Source: SKGA01 sp964428445
GTDB taxonomy: Archaea; Nanobdellota; Nanobdellia; Woesearchaeales; SKGA01
NCBI GenBank assembly: GCA_964428445.1
Contig: CAYRYC010000001.1
Location: forward strand, 1-64,000
Direction: 5' to 3'
DNA: 64,000 nucleotides
Shown: one piece after another, positions 52,292 to 60,524 of the stretch
How positions within the stretch are numbered: the stretch's first letter is position 1
Layout: each line of letters opens with the position of its first letter
Position numbers and translations under genes: made by a program
The notes under the pieces: generated by a model
What the model was told of the DNA's origin: nothing
The model's input: only the letters and a program-made list of their open reading frames with translations
Database searches by the model: none

Positions 52292-53374
52292 TCACCTTAT
52301 TAATTTGACTATTCCTTTATTTGCATCAACTTCTACAAGATCACCATCTTTTAATAGAGTGGTAGCATTACCAGTTCCGACAATGCAAGGTATTCCTAAC
52401 TCTCTGGAAACAATTGCGGCATGGGAAAGTAAACCTCCTTGATTAGTAATAATAGCAGCGGCTTTTTTACAAGCAACGAATAGTTCTGGAGAAGTTGTTT
52501 CTGCTACCAATATTTCTCCTTCTTTCATTTTATTAATCAATTCTTTAACAACATCAAAATTGTTGTAGCCATAAACAAAAAGATTTACATTTCCTCTAAC
52601 AAGTCCTTTGTTAGCAGGAGTTCCTTTTACAACAAAAATTTCTTTTACAAGAGGACATTCTTGCCCTTTGAATGAGGCAATTTGTTTTTTTGCATCCACA
52701 CCTATAAGGACTGTTTTATTTTTTTCAAAAGATGTAAAGTATGCTTGTTTTCTTCTAAACAGAATAGATTCTTTTACTTCTTTATCATTAAACAGAGCAA
52801 GTAATTCTTCGTGAGTATATTGTTGTAATAAATCAAAATTTATCTCGAACTTTTCACTTAGTTGATTTAGACATCTGTTAATATAACTTTGATTTCCAAA
52901 AAAGACTTTATTCAGATCTTCTCTCCGAGCGTTCTTCATATTTGCTAAACTGGACAAGTTTGTTTTTGTTATTTCGCAATCTTTTTTGAAGGCTCGATCT
53001 ACATAAAAAAATTCTGTCTTAATATAGTAGGTATGAAATAAAACAATATAATTGAGAAATTTTTCTAGATTAGCTTTAGAAATATCCTTGGAAAAAAACG
53101 ATTCAATAAATTCATTAAACTCAGTTACATAATTATCAAACTCATTCACATAGTTCGAAAATAATCTAGGAGACGATAATAACCTTACACCATAATCTAA
53201 TGTCTTATCAACAACAGAGCGAGGTAAATAGCCAATCCAATCTGTCCCATCAAAAAGAAAAACAGCATTAAGATTGGAATAATTTTTCACTAAAGTATCA
53301 TTAACAAAAAAAGGCATTCCTCCTACTTCAAACAAACGTTGATAGTCAAGAATAGTTTTTTTCTTAAACAACAT
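52292..53374 (-). CDS. Stand-alone PEP-utilising phosphohistidine-domain protein
   Basis: 360 residues. The C-terminal 100 residues are a PEP-utilising swivel domain with His318 in GGLLSHAAIVSRELGIP and the VEVDANKGIVKLIR end, closely like the three domains in the protein at 25.6-30.4 kb. The first 240 residues resemble the helical regions between those domains but have no ATP-grasp. The phosphate donor must come from another protein. It follows a phosphatase gene by 1 base. Confidence 0.82.
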   Translation of the reverse strand: MLFKKKTILDYQRLFEVGGMPFFVNDTLVKNYSNLNAVFLFDGTDWIGYLPRSVVDKTLDYGVRLLSSPRLFSNYVNEFDNYVTEFNEFIESFFSKDISKANLEKFLNYIVLFHTYYIKTEFFYVDRAFKKDCEITKTNLSSLANMKNARREDLNKVFFGNQSYINRCLNQLSEKFEINFDLLQQYTHEELLALFNDKEVKESILFRRKQAYFTSFEKNKTVLIGVDAKKQIASFKGQECPLVKEIFVVKGTPANKGLVRGNVNLFVYGYNNFDVVKELINKMKEGEILVAETTSPELFVACKKAAAIITNQGGLLSHAAIVSRELGIPCIVGTGNATTLLKDGDLVEVDANKGIVKLIR

Positions 53375-53375
53375 T

Positions 53376-54002
53376 TTATTTCACCAATTTATCTAACGCC
53401 TTAGGAACAAAGTAACAAATTTGTTCTACTGCTTTTTCATATTCTTTCAAACCTAAACCATATGCATTGGGGATCGTGTCGTCCGGATTACCGGTAACAA
53501 ATGAAGCTAAAGATGAAATTAAAGGTTTTTCTGATATATTATCATATATAGAAATTACTTGTTTGTTGTTAGATTCAGCCATAGAAAAAACTGCTAAAGC
53601 ATCTGCATGTACAATAGTTTGATCTTGTTTAGATTTCACTTGCCCTTTAATATTAAATTTTTTTAGAACTTGTTCTCTATGGTGGAGCTCTTCATTAGCA
53701 AAATATGAAACGGCTTCATTAAATAAACTTGTAACAAAAGCAAGATTTTCCTGATTTAAGGCGATTTTATAATCACTACACTTTGAAGGAGAATATATCT
53801 TTCTCTCTATTCCTAAATCAACAATAGAACTTTGTACACTTAAAGGAATAGCTCCTGTTTTAGATAAAGCTACTAAAGTTCCACTTGAGCGAGTTCCATA
53901 ATCTAGTTTTTGTTTAAGTAAATAATTTTGTCCTACAAGCTCGGCCACAGGAGATCTTCCTTGATTTCCTGTACAAACGAATTCTATCATATTTTTAATC
54001 AT
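53376..54002 (-). CDS. Low-molecular-weight protein phosphatase-like protein
   Basis: 208 residues with the P-loop CTGNQGRS (Cys10, Arg16; CX5RS) at the N-terminus, as in low-molecular-weight tyrosine phosphatases and arsenate reductases. A TGNPDDTIPNAYG segment near 170-182 could provide the general acid. The middle is longer than in classical LMW-PTP. An AGAGGT ribosome site 7 bases before the ATG supports the start. It opens the operon with the phosphohistidine protein, suggesting a phosphorylation/dephosphorylation pair. Confidence 0.8.
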   Translation of the reverse strand: MIKNMIEFVCTGNQGRSPVAELVGQNYLLKQKLDYGTRSSGTLVALSKTGAIPLSVQSSIVDLGIERKIYSPSKCSDYKIALNQENLAFVTSLFNEAVSYFANEELHHREQVLKKFNIKGQVKSKQDQTIVHADALAVFSMAESNNKQVISIYDNISEKPLISSLASFVTGNPDDTIPNAYGLGLKEYEKAVEQICYFVPKALDKLVK

Positions 54003-54103
54003 AATAATTACCTCTTGTTACTACTGAGCGATGACTCGTATATAAATCTATGTGGGAGTTCACCACCCACAACATTTATATTCTCTGAAGAAATACAATC
54101 ACA

Positions 54104-54820
54104 GTGAAAGAACAATTACTTGCAATAGACTTTGACGATAAGGAAGCAGACATATACACAGCTCTTCTTAAGTTAGATAATGCTAGTGTAAGTGAACTTC
54201 TCAAAAATACATCAATTGAACGAAGAACGATTTACGATGTTTTAGAACGACTCATACAAAAAGGAAGAGCAAGTTATTTCGAAGAAAATAATACACGAAA
54301 GTATAAAGCCATTTCTCCTGAAATTATTCTTGAAGAACTGAAACACAAACAAAAAGAATTCGAAGCAATAATTCCCAAACTTCAAAGTTTACAAGAAACA
54401 CCTAGTGGTGCTAAAGTTGAAATACTCAAAGGATTAAAAGGATTAAAAGCAATATTTCTTGAAGCAATACAGGCAGAACAGACGCACTATTCTTTTGGAG
54501 ACCTAAGCCCACTCATGTATGAAGAAAAATATGCAAAAGAAGTAGCAAAATTTCTCAAAGAAATTGAAAAAAAAGGAATGAAGGAAAAAATACTTTATGG
54601 AAAAGGAGATCCTATTAAAAAAATCAAAGGAGGAGAATATAGAACAGTCAACAAAGAAGATATAGCTCCTTCACCAACACTTATTTGTGGAGATGTTGTT
54701 ACGCAATATATTTATACTGATCCAATAACCATAATAAAAATAACAAGTAAAGAAGTTTCAGAAACATACAAACAATATTTCAATCATTTCTGGAAACTTG
54801 CTAAAAGAGATAAAAAATGA
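54104..54820 (+). CDS. TrmB-family transcriptional regulator
   Basis: 238 residues with a GTG start. An N-terminal winged helix (about 8-75: LDNASVSELLKNTSIERRTI; YDVLERLIQKGRA) is followed by a linker and a C-terminal effector-type domain as in TrmB-like sugar-responsive regulators. It overlaps the metallophosphoesterase start by 4 bases, so the two are coupled. Target genes unknown. Confidence 0.87.
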   Translation: MKEQLLAIDFDDKEADIYTALLKLDNASVSELLKNTSIERRTIYDVLERLIQKGRASYFEENNTRKYKAISPEIILEELKHKQKEFEAIIPKLQSLQETPSGAKVEILKGLKGLKAIFLEAIQAEQTHYSFGDLSPLMYEEKYAKEVAKFLKEIEKKGMKEKILYGKGDPIKKIKGGEYRTVNKEDIAPSPTLICGDVVTQYIYTDPITIIKITSKEVSETYKQYFNHFWKLAKRDKK

Positions 54821-55869
54821 AACGTAAGAACTCACTAATTACTCCAATAATATTCGCAGCACCATTAGCATATGTAGGATTCGATAGACTAATTGGAGGA
54901 ATAACATCTAATATTCCTCTCCTGCCTCTTATTTCAATAGCTCTAGGAAGTTTTGTTATAACATATTTATTACAACATATACAAAAAAAATATAATAATC
55001 CTAAAACATTCATAGCTTATCATATTTTCTTAACAACAATTTTGTCTTTAGCATTTCTTGCATTAGGAGAAATTATAGCTAAAATAATAAATTTTTTAGG
55101 ATATGCAAAAGAATATTTCTTAGAAATAAGTCTTATTGTAGGTATATGTATCTATGGGTGGGCTCTTTTCGCAGGAAATACAATTATTAACAAAAAGAAA
55201 AAAATCTATTCTTCAAAGATAAAAAAAGCTTTAAGAATTATTCAAATAAGCGATACTCATCTTCACGGACCATATGTTAGTAAGAGAGTCGATAAAATAA
55301 TGAGAAAGTCCATGAAGGAAAATCCTGATTTGATGGTTATAACAGGAGATTTCATTGACAAACCAGGCTTACCTAATGAAACTATGTTTGATGCTATGAA
55401 AAAAGCAAAAATCCCCATATACTATGTTTCAGGAAATCACGAAATAGATTATATTGGTAAAGAAAGAACTAAGAAACTTATTAACAAAATAGGATTAAAA
55501 TATTTATCTAATGAAAGCATTCTTTCTAATGGAATTATGATTACAGGGATAGAAGATGACGCTAGCAATAAACAAATCAAAGATCTTGTGAAGAAGAAAA
55601 CAAACAAATTTCATCTTTATCTAATACATAAACCTCTACGCTTAGATTTAGTAAAAAATAAAGTCGATATGACTCTTTCAGGACATGTACATGCAGGACA
55701 AATATTTCCTGGTAAACAAATAGCTAGAGGCTTCTTTAAGTTTGTTTATGGATGGTATAATTATGGAAATACAAAAGTCTATGTTTCTCCAGGAACCCGA
55801 TCAGGAGAAATGTATATTAGATTAGGAAGTAGAAACGAAATCACAGTAATTGATTTATTACCTAAATAA
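54817..55869 (+). CDS. Membrane-anchored metallophosphoesterase
   Basis: 350 residues. Four hydrophobic segments within the first 130 residues are followed by a calcineurin-like phosphoesterase: IIQISDTHLHGP, TGDFID, SGNHEIDY, and SGHVHAGQIFPG supply the metal ligands. The YkuE/LpxH-like layout suggests membrane lipid or cell-surface substrates. Coupled to the TrmB regulator. Confidence 0.9.
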   Translation: MKRKNSLITPIIFAAPLAYVGFDRLIGGITSNIPLLPLISIALGSFVITYLLQHIQKKYNNPKTFIAYHIFLTTILSLAFLALGEIIAKIINFLGYAKEYFLEISLIVGICIYGWALFAGNTIINKKKKIYSSKIKKALRIIQISDTHLHGPYVSKRVDKIMRKSMKENPDLMVITGDFIDKPGLPNETMFDAMKKAKIPIYYVSGNHEIDYIGKERTKKLINKIGLKYLSNESILSNGIMITGIEDDASNKQIKDLVKKKTNKFHLYLIHKPLRLDLVKNKVDMTLSGHVHAGQIFPGKQIARGFFKFVYGWYNYGNTKVYVSPGTRSGEMYIRLGSRNEITVIDLLPK

Positions 55870-56251
55870 GATCTTCTAAAGGAAGTTCAAGTGTTCTTGC
55901 GGCATTAACAATATCTTTTTTCTCAGAACCAATAACAGTAATAAGAGTTCTAGGTCGGGTTGGAGCAGAGTCTACAAATTCTTTTTTCATTTCATTATAT
56001 ACAATAAGAGTTTGATCCAAGAAATACATTTCTGTTTTGTAAGGACCGAGTACAGGAGTATATTTCACATCAGAATTTTCAATATCAGAAATTAAAGCGC
56101 CCGTAAGTTGTCCCAGATTCTTAGCAAAGAAAATCTTTTCATTAGGAACTATGGATGAGCCGATGGGTCCTTGATCAGCACACCAGGTATGAGAATAGGC
56201 TTTGATGGTTTTTTCAGAACCCACATAATTTTTAGAAAATAATTCTTCCAT
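55862..56251 (-). CDS. Hypothetical protein
   Basis: 129 residues from MEELFSKNYVGSEKT. It has mixed alpha/beta pattern with an IGSSIVPNEKIFFAKNLGQ segment and a C-terminal LITVIGSEKKDIVNAARTL, which may form a small nucleotide- or ligand-binding fold. It converges on the metallophosphoesterase with an 8-base overlap and diverges from SRP54. Family not recognised. Confidence 0.72.
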   Translation of the reverse strand: MEELFSKNYVGSEKTIKAYSHTWCADQGPIGSSIVPNEKIFFAKNLGQLTGALISDIENSDVKYTPVLGPYKTEMYFLDQTLIVYNEMKKEFVDSAPTRPRTLITVIGSEKKDIVNAARTLELPLEDLI

Positions 56252-56312
56252 GAAAGAGCAAAACAAGTCTTAGAATATAAACTTTAAGATTGTATTATAA
56301 ATGATTTGAAAG

Positions 56313-56322
56313 CTTTATAAAG
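56313..56322 (+). promoter_or_regulatory. TATA box for SRP54
   Basis: CTTTATAAAG ends 22 bases before the ATG at 56345, so SRP54 mRNA is probably leaderless. Confidence 0.6.
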
Positions 56323-56344
56323 ACATTCCTGTTCTATCATTCTC

Positions 56345-57706
56345 ATGGTCCTTGATAAATTAGGAGAATCTTTACGAAATAGCCTCAAAAAAATCGGCAA
56401 TAAATCATATGTCGATGAAAAGAGCGTTAATGAACTCGTTAAAGAAATTCAAAGAGCACTTTTACAGGCAGATGTAAACGTCAAGTTAGTCTTCGCTATA
56501 GGTAAAAAGATCAAAGAAAGAGCTCTTAATGAAAAAGTTCCAGTAAAACTATCCACAAAAGACTTCTTAGTTAACATTGTCTACGAAGAACTAGTTGACT
56601 TAGTTGGAAAAGGATCCTCAAAAATTGATGTCGACTCAAAAAAACCATTTACAATCATGATGGTTGGTCTTTTCGGTAACGGTAAAACCACGACAAGTGG
56701 AAAACTTGCTAATTATTACAAAAAGCGCGGAAAAAAAATGGCTCTTATATCATTGGATACATGGAGACCTGCAGCTTTTGATCAACTTAAACAACTTGGA
56801 AAACAAATTAATGTTCCTGTATTCGGAGAACCAGAAATTGGTGATCCTGTTAAAATTTATAACAAATTCAAAGATGAACTTTCTAAATTCGATGTGGTTA
56901 TTGTTGACACTGCTGGTCGAGATGCTCTTAATGAAGAATTAATTACAGAAATTAAAAAAATAAATTTGGCAGTCAATGCAGACGAAACAATTCTAACAAT
57001 CAATGCAGACATTGGACAATCCGCAGAGAAACAAGCAAAAGCATTCCATGATAACACAAATATAACAGGAGTTATCATGACAAAACTCGATGGAACAGCT
57101 CGAGGAGGAGGCGCACTTGTTGCTTGTACAATCACAGGAACTCCAATCAAATTTATAGGTGTCGGTGAAAAAATCGATGCTCTCGAAGAATTCAAATCTG
57201 AAGGATTCATTGGTCGTTTACTTGGAATGGGAGACTTGGAAAGTTTACTAGATCGAGCAAAAGAAGCAATGACCGAAGAAGACGCTCAAGACATGGGCAG
57301 AAAATTCCTGAAAGGAGATTTCAATCTTATCGATCTTTACAATCAAATGAAATCCATGAAAAAAATGGGTTCCATGTCCAAAATTGTTGGCATGATTCCA
57401 GGGTTTAGTAATATGAATATTCCTAAAGATATGCTTGAAGGACAGGAAGAAAAAGTTGGAAAATGGAAATACCTTATGGATTCCATGACAAAAAAAGAAC
57501 TTGAAGAACCTGATTGCATCAGAGGAAATAGAATTGATCGAATCTCTCAAGGTAGTGGTCAAGAAGTAAGTGAAGTTCGACATCTTCTCAAACAGTATAA
57601 ACAATCTAAGAAAATGATGAAGATGATGAAAGGCATGGACGGCTCTGAAAAAGACATGGGCAAGATGATGCAAAAAATGCAAGGAAAAAAGATGAAGTTT
57701 AAATAG
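56345..57706 (+). CDS. srp54: Signal recognition particle protein SRP54
   Basis: 453 residues. The N and G domains carry P-loop GLFGNGKTTTSGKL, the DTAGRD motif and TKLDGTARGGG; the Met-rich M domain (from about 305) has LIDLYNQMKSMKKMGS and the RGNRIDRISQGSGQEV RNA-binding motif. It binds signal peptides and SRP RNA at the ribosome. The SRP RNA gene was not identified in the window. Complete, ending in MMQKMQGKKMKFK. Confidence 0.97.
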   Translation: MVLDKLGESLRNSLKKIGNKSYVDEKSVNELVKEIQRALLQADVNVKLVFAIGKKIKERALNEKVPVKLSTKDFLVNIVYEELVDLVGKGSSKIDVDSKKPFTIMMVGLFGNGKTTTSGKLANYYKKRGKKMALISLDTWRPAAFDQLKQLGKQINVPVFGEPEIGDPVKIYNKFKDELSKFDVVIVDTAGRDALNEELITEIKKINLAVNADETILTINADIGQSAEKQAKAFHDNTNITGVIMTKLDGTARGGGALVACTITGTPIKFIGVGEKIDALEEFKSEGFIGRLLGMGDLESLLDRAKEAMTEEDAQDMGRKFLKGDFNLIDLYNQMKSMKKMGSMSKIVGMIPGFSNMNIPKDMLEGQEEKVGKWKYLMDSMTKKELEEPDCIRGNRIDRISQGSGQEVSEVRHLLKQYKQSKKMMKMMKGMDGSEKDMGKMMQKMQGKKMKFK

Positions 57707-57751
57707 TAAAGATTTCTCCTCAACAAACCTTATAGTAACAGAGATGAAAAC

Positions 57752-57955
57752 ATGAACGCAACAGAAGCACAAAGAAGTATTCGCAATGGATTGAATTCTG
57801 AAAAGATCCCTTTTACCTTAGAAGAAAATAAATTTATTGTCGATAACAAATATTATGATAGCGTTAAAGCGCTATTTATGTTCTTTATTGAGAAAGAAGG
57901 TGAAGACCTGCAACTTAAAGTTGATAATGAAATTGTTTCTATTGTTTTTTCTTAA
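57752..57955 (+). CDS. Small hypothetical protein
   Basis: 67 residues (MNATEAQRSIRNGLNSEKIP), acidic, soluble, with a plausible alpha-beta-beta pattern. It follows SRP54 by 45 bases on the same strand. No family recognised. Confidence 0.55.
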   Translation: MNATEAQRSIRNGLNSEKIPFTLEENKFIVDNKYYDSVKALFMFFIEKEGEDLQLKVDNEIVSIVFS

Positions 57956-58152
57956 AATATTATATTCAAATTATAATTGAGAAAAATTTATTCTAGATTT
58001 GAGTTTAAAAAAAAGGGTTCGCGAATCCGAGGTTTGCTGTTGTGAAAAGGGTGTGTGAGGTGTGTTTTGGAAGCAGAAATACTCCCCGGCCGCTCGCCCA
58101 AAATAGATATAAATCTAAGATTCATATCTATATGATAGTATGAAGGCTTCAC

Positions 58153-58160
58153 TATATAAA
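58153..58160 (+). promoter_or_regulatory. Possible TATA box before palindrome
   Basis: TATATAAA lies 17 bases before the palindrome CTACTCGCGAGTAG (58177-58190). A start there would place the palindrome across the transcription start. Confidence 0.35.
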
Positions 58161-58176
58161 CATTTCGATTTTATAT

Positions 58177-58190
58177 CTACTCGCGAGTAG
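58177..58190. promoter_or_regulatory. Perfect 14-bp palindrome, operator-like
   Basis: CTACTCGCGAGTAG reads the same on both strands. It is about 190 bases upstream of the hypothetical gene at 58380. A dimeric regulator site is inferred; no regulator is adjacent. Confidence 0.4.
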
Positions 58191-58379
58191 TAAGTCAATC
58201 CGAGCTTAATTTAAACGTTTTTTGTGTGAAAGAAGAGCTAAATGAGTTTGAAAGAGAAAAATACGAGCAAAAATAAGGATTAAAACACCGAAATAACAAT
58301 ATTTAACTAATTATGCTGGTTTTAAACCCATTTAGCCATTAAAAAACTATTTAAATAAATACTCATTTTTAATCATATA

Positions 58380-58925
58380 ATGAAACAAAAAACACGAATT
58401 GGAAGATATCTAAATGGTGATCGAGAATATCTTTTTCCTCACGAAGTAGATGAATTTAATAGACTTCATGTTTTAAGACACATACAAACAAATAACGCGT
58501 TACTCAAAAATTTAGATCCAAAATTAGAACAAATATTTTCTATTTATGCATATTCTGAATCAAATAGAAATGTTTTAAATTTGGGAAAATTAAAAAAAAG
58601 ATATAAACTTTCAGAAGAGGGAATCAAATACCTATCTGACAAAAAAAACATAGTTAACATAATTCTTGCAAATGTAAACAAACCATTAGAAAAAGGAAGC
58701 GAGTTAAAACAACACATAGAAAACAGCGGTTACATTCACAGTATATACTCTTTCATGGTTAACAAAGCAATCCTTGTAGATCATACTTTCGACACTCTGC
58801 CATTAGGCATATTTACAAGAAAAGAAGTTTTTATGCCTCAAGAGTTCATAGACTATGCAGAGCCTATTTTTGAAAAATCTCTTAGTTATAAACCTCAAGA
58901 TCGCGAGTTTTCTAATATATATTAA
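58380..58925 (+). CDS. Hypothetical protein
   Basis: 181 residues, soluble and mostly helical, with a central helix-turn-helix-like segment (LKKRYKLSEEGIKYLSDKKN). No membrane helix or catalytic motif. The only protein gene in about 1.3 kb, and lysine/asparagine-rich. Function unknown. Confidence 0.65.
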   Translation: MKQKTRIGRYLNGDREYLFPHEVDEFNRLHVLRHIQTNNALLKNLDPKLEQIFSIYAYSESNRNVLNLGKLKKRYKLSEEGIKYLSDKKNIVNIILANVNKPLEKGSELKQHIENSGYIHSIYSFMVNKAILVDHTFDTLPLGIFTRKEVFMPQEFIDYAEPIFEKSLSYKPQDREFSNIY

Positions 58926-59046
58926 CTAATATTTTAACTGTGCTGAAAAATAAATTTAATGTAATTCTTTTTCAATTATTAGAAATAAAATGGAGCCAAT
59001 GAAAAACCCTGAGTTTTTCAGGACATTTAAAATCTGTGATTTGAAA

Positions 59047-59118
59047 GCCTCGGGCGAGATTTGAACTCGCGACCTGTCGCTTACTAAGCGACCGCTATAG
59101 CCACTAAGCCACCGAGGC
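59047..59118 (-). tRNA. tRNA-Thr with anticodon AGU
   Basis: 72 bases. The acceptor stem GCCTCGG/CCGAGGC, anticodon stem GTCGC/GCGAC with loop TTAGTAA, and T arm GCGAG/CTCGC all pair perfectly; discriminator U as in the two other Thr tRNAs here. The anticodon is AGU, not the CGU expected for the third archaeal Thr tRNA. A34 is very rare in archaea. No intron. Confidence 0.88.
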
Positions 59119-59175
59119 AAGGCTAATACGGAAAATAAAGACTTTTTTAAATATATTTATTTAGAATAAGAAAAA

Positions 59176-59286
59176 GCCTCCGCCGAGAGTTGAACTCGGG
59201 ACCTCTGCATCTTTGAAATTCGATGAATTACAAATCATTCGTACGAATATACCAATGCAACGCTATAGCCACTAAGCCACGGAGGC
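59176..59286 (-). tRNA. tRNA-Thr (GGU) with 39-nt intron
   Basis: The acceptor GCCTCCG/CGGAGGC and T arm CCGAG/CTCGG are intact. The anticodon stem TTGCA/TGCAG closes with one U-G pair, and the loop holds GGU followed by a 39-base intron after position 37. Discriminator U. Reads ACC and ACU, so it already covers the codon of the AGU tRNA 57 bases away. Confidence 0.92.
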
Positions 59287-59331
59287 AATTATATGGGTTC
59301 GGAGCTGGTTTTCATTTAAAAATATGACGTT

Positions 59332-59811
59332 TTAAGGCAAGTTGTTCAAAACACGAACGCCAACATTTTCAAAATAATTACTCAAATCAGAAGTAAACAA
59401 ATGATGCTTATCACGGGTTAAAATATCTCCTTTTAATGTCACAGCGGCAGCTGCTAGGACTGCATCGGAAGGATCTGCAATGTGCTTAAGCAATTCTCCA
59501 TCAATAGAAGAAACAAATTCTTTCTCATTATAAGAAGAACCCGGAGAAACAGGAACTTCGTAAAAAAACAATCTAAGGCCTCGTTTAATTGCGCTTCGAA
59601 ATCTAACTCTAATATTTTCATTAACATCATGAGAATGATAAAGAAATTCTTCTGCGGTAAAACTTGTTATAACAACAGTATTTTCATCACAGAACTTAGC
59701 GAATTCTTTGGAGTGTCCTTTCTCATATAAAAAATAAAGAAAACAAGTATCGACAAGATAATTAACCTTTTGATTGGTAAGACGATCAAACTTGTCAAAT
59801 AACTCTTTCAT
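59332..59811 (-). CDS. PIN-domain protein
   Basis: 159 residues from MKELFDKFDR; AGGTG six bases upstream supports this ATG over the in-frame GTG at 59820. Acidic residues of a PIN nuclease site are visible: Asp in NYLVDTCFLYFL, Glu in FTAEEFLY, Asp in IADPSDAVLAAAAV and Asp in ILTRDKHHLF. It could be an RNase toxin or RNA-processing enzyme; no antitoxin is adjacent. It starts 10 bases after the PAP2-like gene. Confidence 0.85.
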   Translation of the reverse strand: MKELFDKFDRLTNQKVNYLVDTCFLYFLYEKGHSKEFAKFCDENTVVITSFTAEEFLYHSHDVNENIRVRFRSAIKRGLRLFFYEVPVSPGSSYNEKEFVSSIDGELLKHIADPSDAVLAAAAVTLKGDILTRDKHHLFTSDLSNYFENVGVRVLNNLP

Positions 59812-59820
59812 AAAAAACAC

Positions 59821-60249
59821 CTAAACTAAAAATAACAAATATGTTGCAAATGCTACAACAAGACCAATTGCTGCACCAACTAAAACGTGTTCAATAGTAT
59901 GGCCATGTTCAATCATAACTTTCTTTTGCAATTTTTTGTTTTTTGTAAGTGATTCTTTTAGAACCATGCCATTTATTCCAACTGCTAATCTTACACCAAT
60001 TGAGTCTCTAATAACAATTGCTGCAAATAAAATTGCTAGTGCTACTGTTGATGTAAATCCTTCATAGAAGAATAATAATACAACAAGAGAAATTACGGTT
60101 GCAGTATGTGCGCTCGGCATTCCACCGCTAGTTCCTAAAGCCTTACCAACGGATGGCTTTGATAACCAGAGCATTTTAAACAGTTGTGCGATAAACCAAG
60201 AAGCTAACGCAGCTAAAACAATGATTATTAATTCAATGGGAACATTCAT
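59821..60249 (-). CDS. Divergent PAP2/DUF212 membrane phosphatase-like protein
   Basis: 142 residues with four hydrophobic segments. GGMPSAHTATV, RDSIGVRLAVG and a later EHGHTIEHVLVGAAIG match the DUF212 branch of the vanadium haloperoxidase/PAP2 superfamily, with the catalytic histidines. A lipid phosphate substrate is likely. Preceded by a GAGGTG ribosome site. Confidence 0.9.
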   Translation of the reverse strand: MNVPIELIIIVLAALASWFIAQLFKMLWLSKPSVGKALGTSGGMPSAHTATVISLVVLLFFYEGFTSTVALAILFAAIVIRDSIGVRLAVGINGMVLKESLTKNKKLQKKVMIEHGHTIEHVLVGAAIGLVVAFATYLLFLV

Positions 60250-60524
60250 AATATATACACCTCAATAATACTGTTTTCAAGACTAGGTGTTTTATAAATA
60301 TTAGCATTATCATAAAAATTCATTAAATAGAAATTAACCCTTTAAAACAAGAAATTTATTAAAATATATAGCTTAAAAATGAATTTTTAGGATGCTGAAA
60401 ATAGAAAAACGCGTTTCACAAAACAAAATAGATAATTTTCTATTTTCAAGCATAAATAATTCACAAACAATTTATATATTGAAAGATAAACCCGTGTTTT
60501 CGGCAAAAAATAGGTAACAACGCA
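60250..60524. other. Divergent intergenic region with strong inverted repeat
   Basis: 275 bases between two divergent genes. A 15/16-base inverted repeat, GCTGAAAATAGAAAA (60394-60408) and TTTTCTATTTTCAAGC (60436-60451), has a single bulge and a 27-base loop. A smaller hairpin, TAAAAATGAATTTTTA, precedes it. TATA-like TTTATATAT lies near 60470. Confidence 0.5.

Larger units (their letters stand above)
57956..58379. other. 424-base intergenic region with GC-rich island and palindromes
   Basis: The longest gene-free stretch in the window. Bases about 58012-58100 are far richer in G and C than the surroundings, ending CCCCGGCCGCTCGCCC, and begin with a near-palindrome (GGGTTCGCGAATCC). Further on are the inverted repeat AGATAT...ATATCT and a perfect 14-base palindrome. 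A structured non-coding RNA is possible, but I could not match it to SRP RNA, RNase P RNA or a C/D RNA. No plausible open frame. Confidence 0.45.

Noticed and set aside
57248..57772. 174-codon His/Phe-rich frame opposite SRP54
   Set aside because: It is the antisense reading of the Met/Lys-rich M domain.
57956..58100. SRP RNA gene next to SRP54
   Set aside because: The conserved SRP helix 8 motif could not be found in the GC-rich island on either strand.
59332..59811. PIN toxin-antitoxin pair
   Set aside because: No small antitoxin gene lies next to the PIN gene; the neighbour is a membrane phosphatase-like protein.
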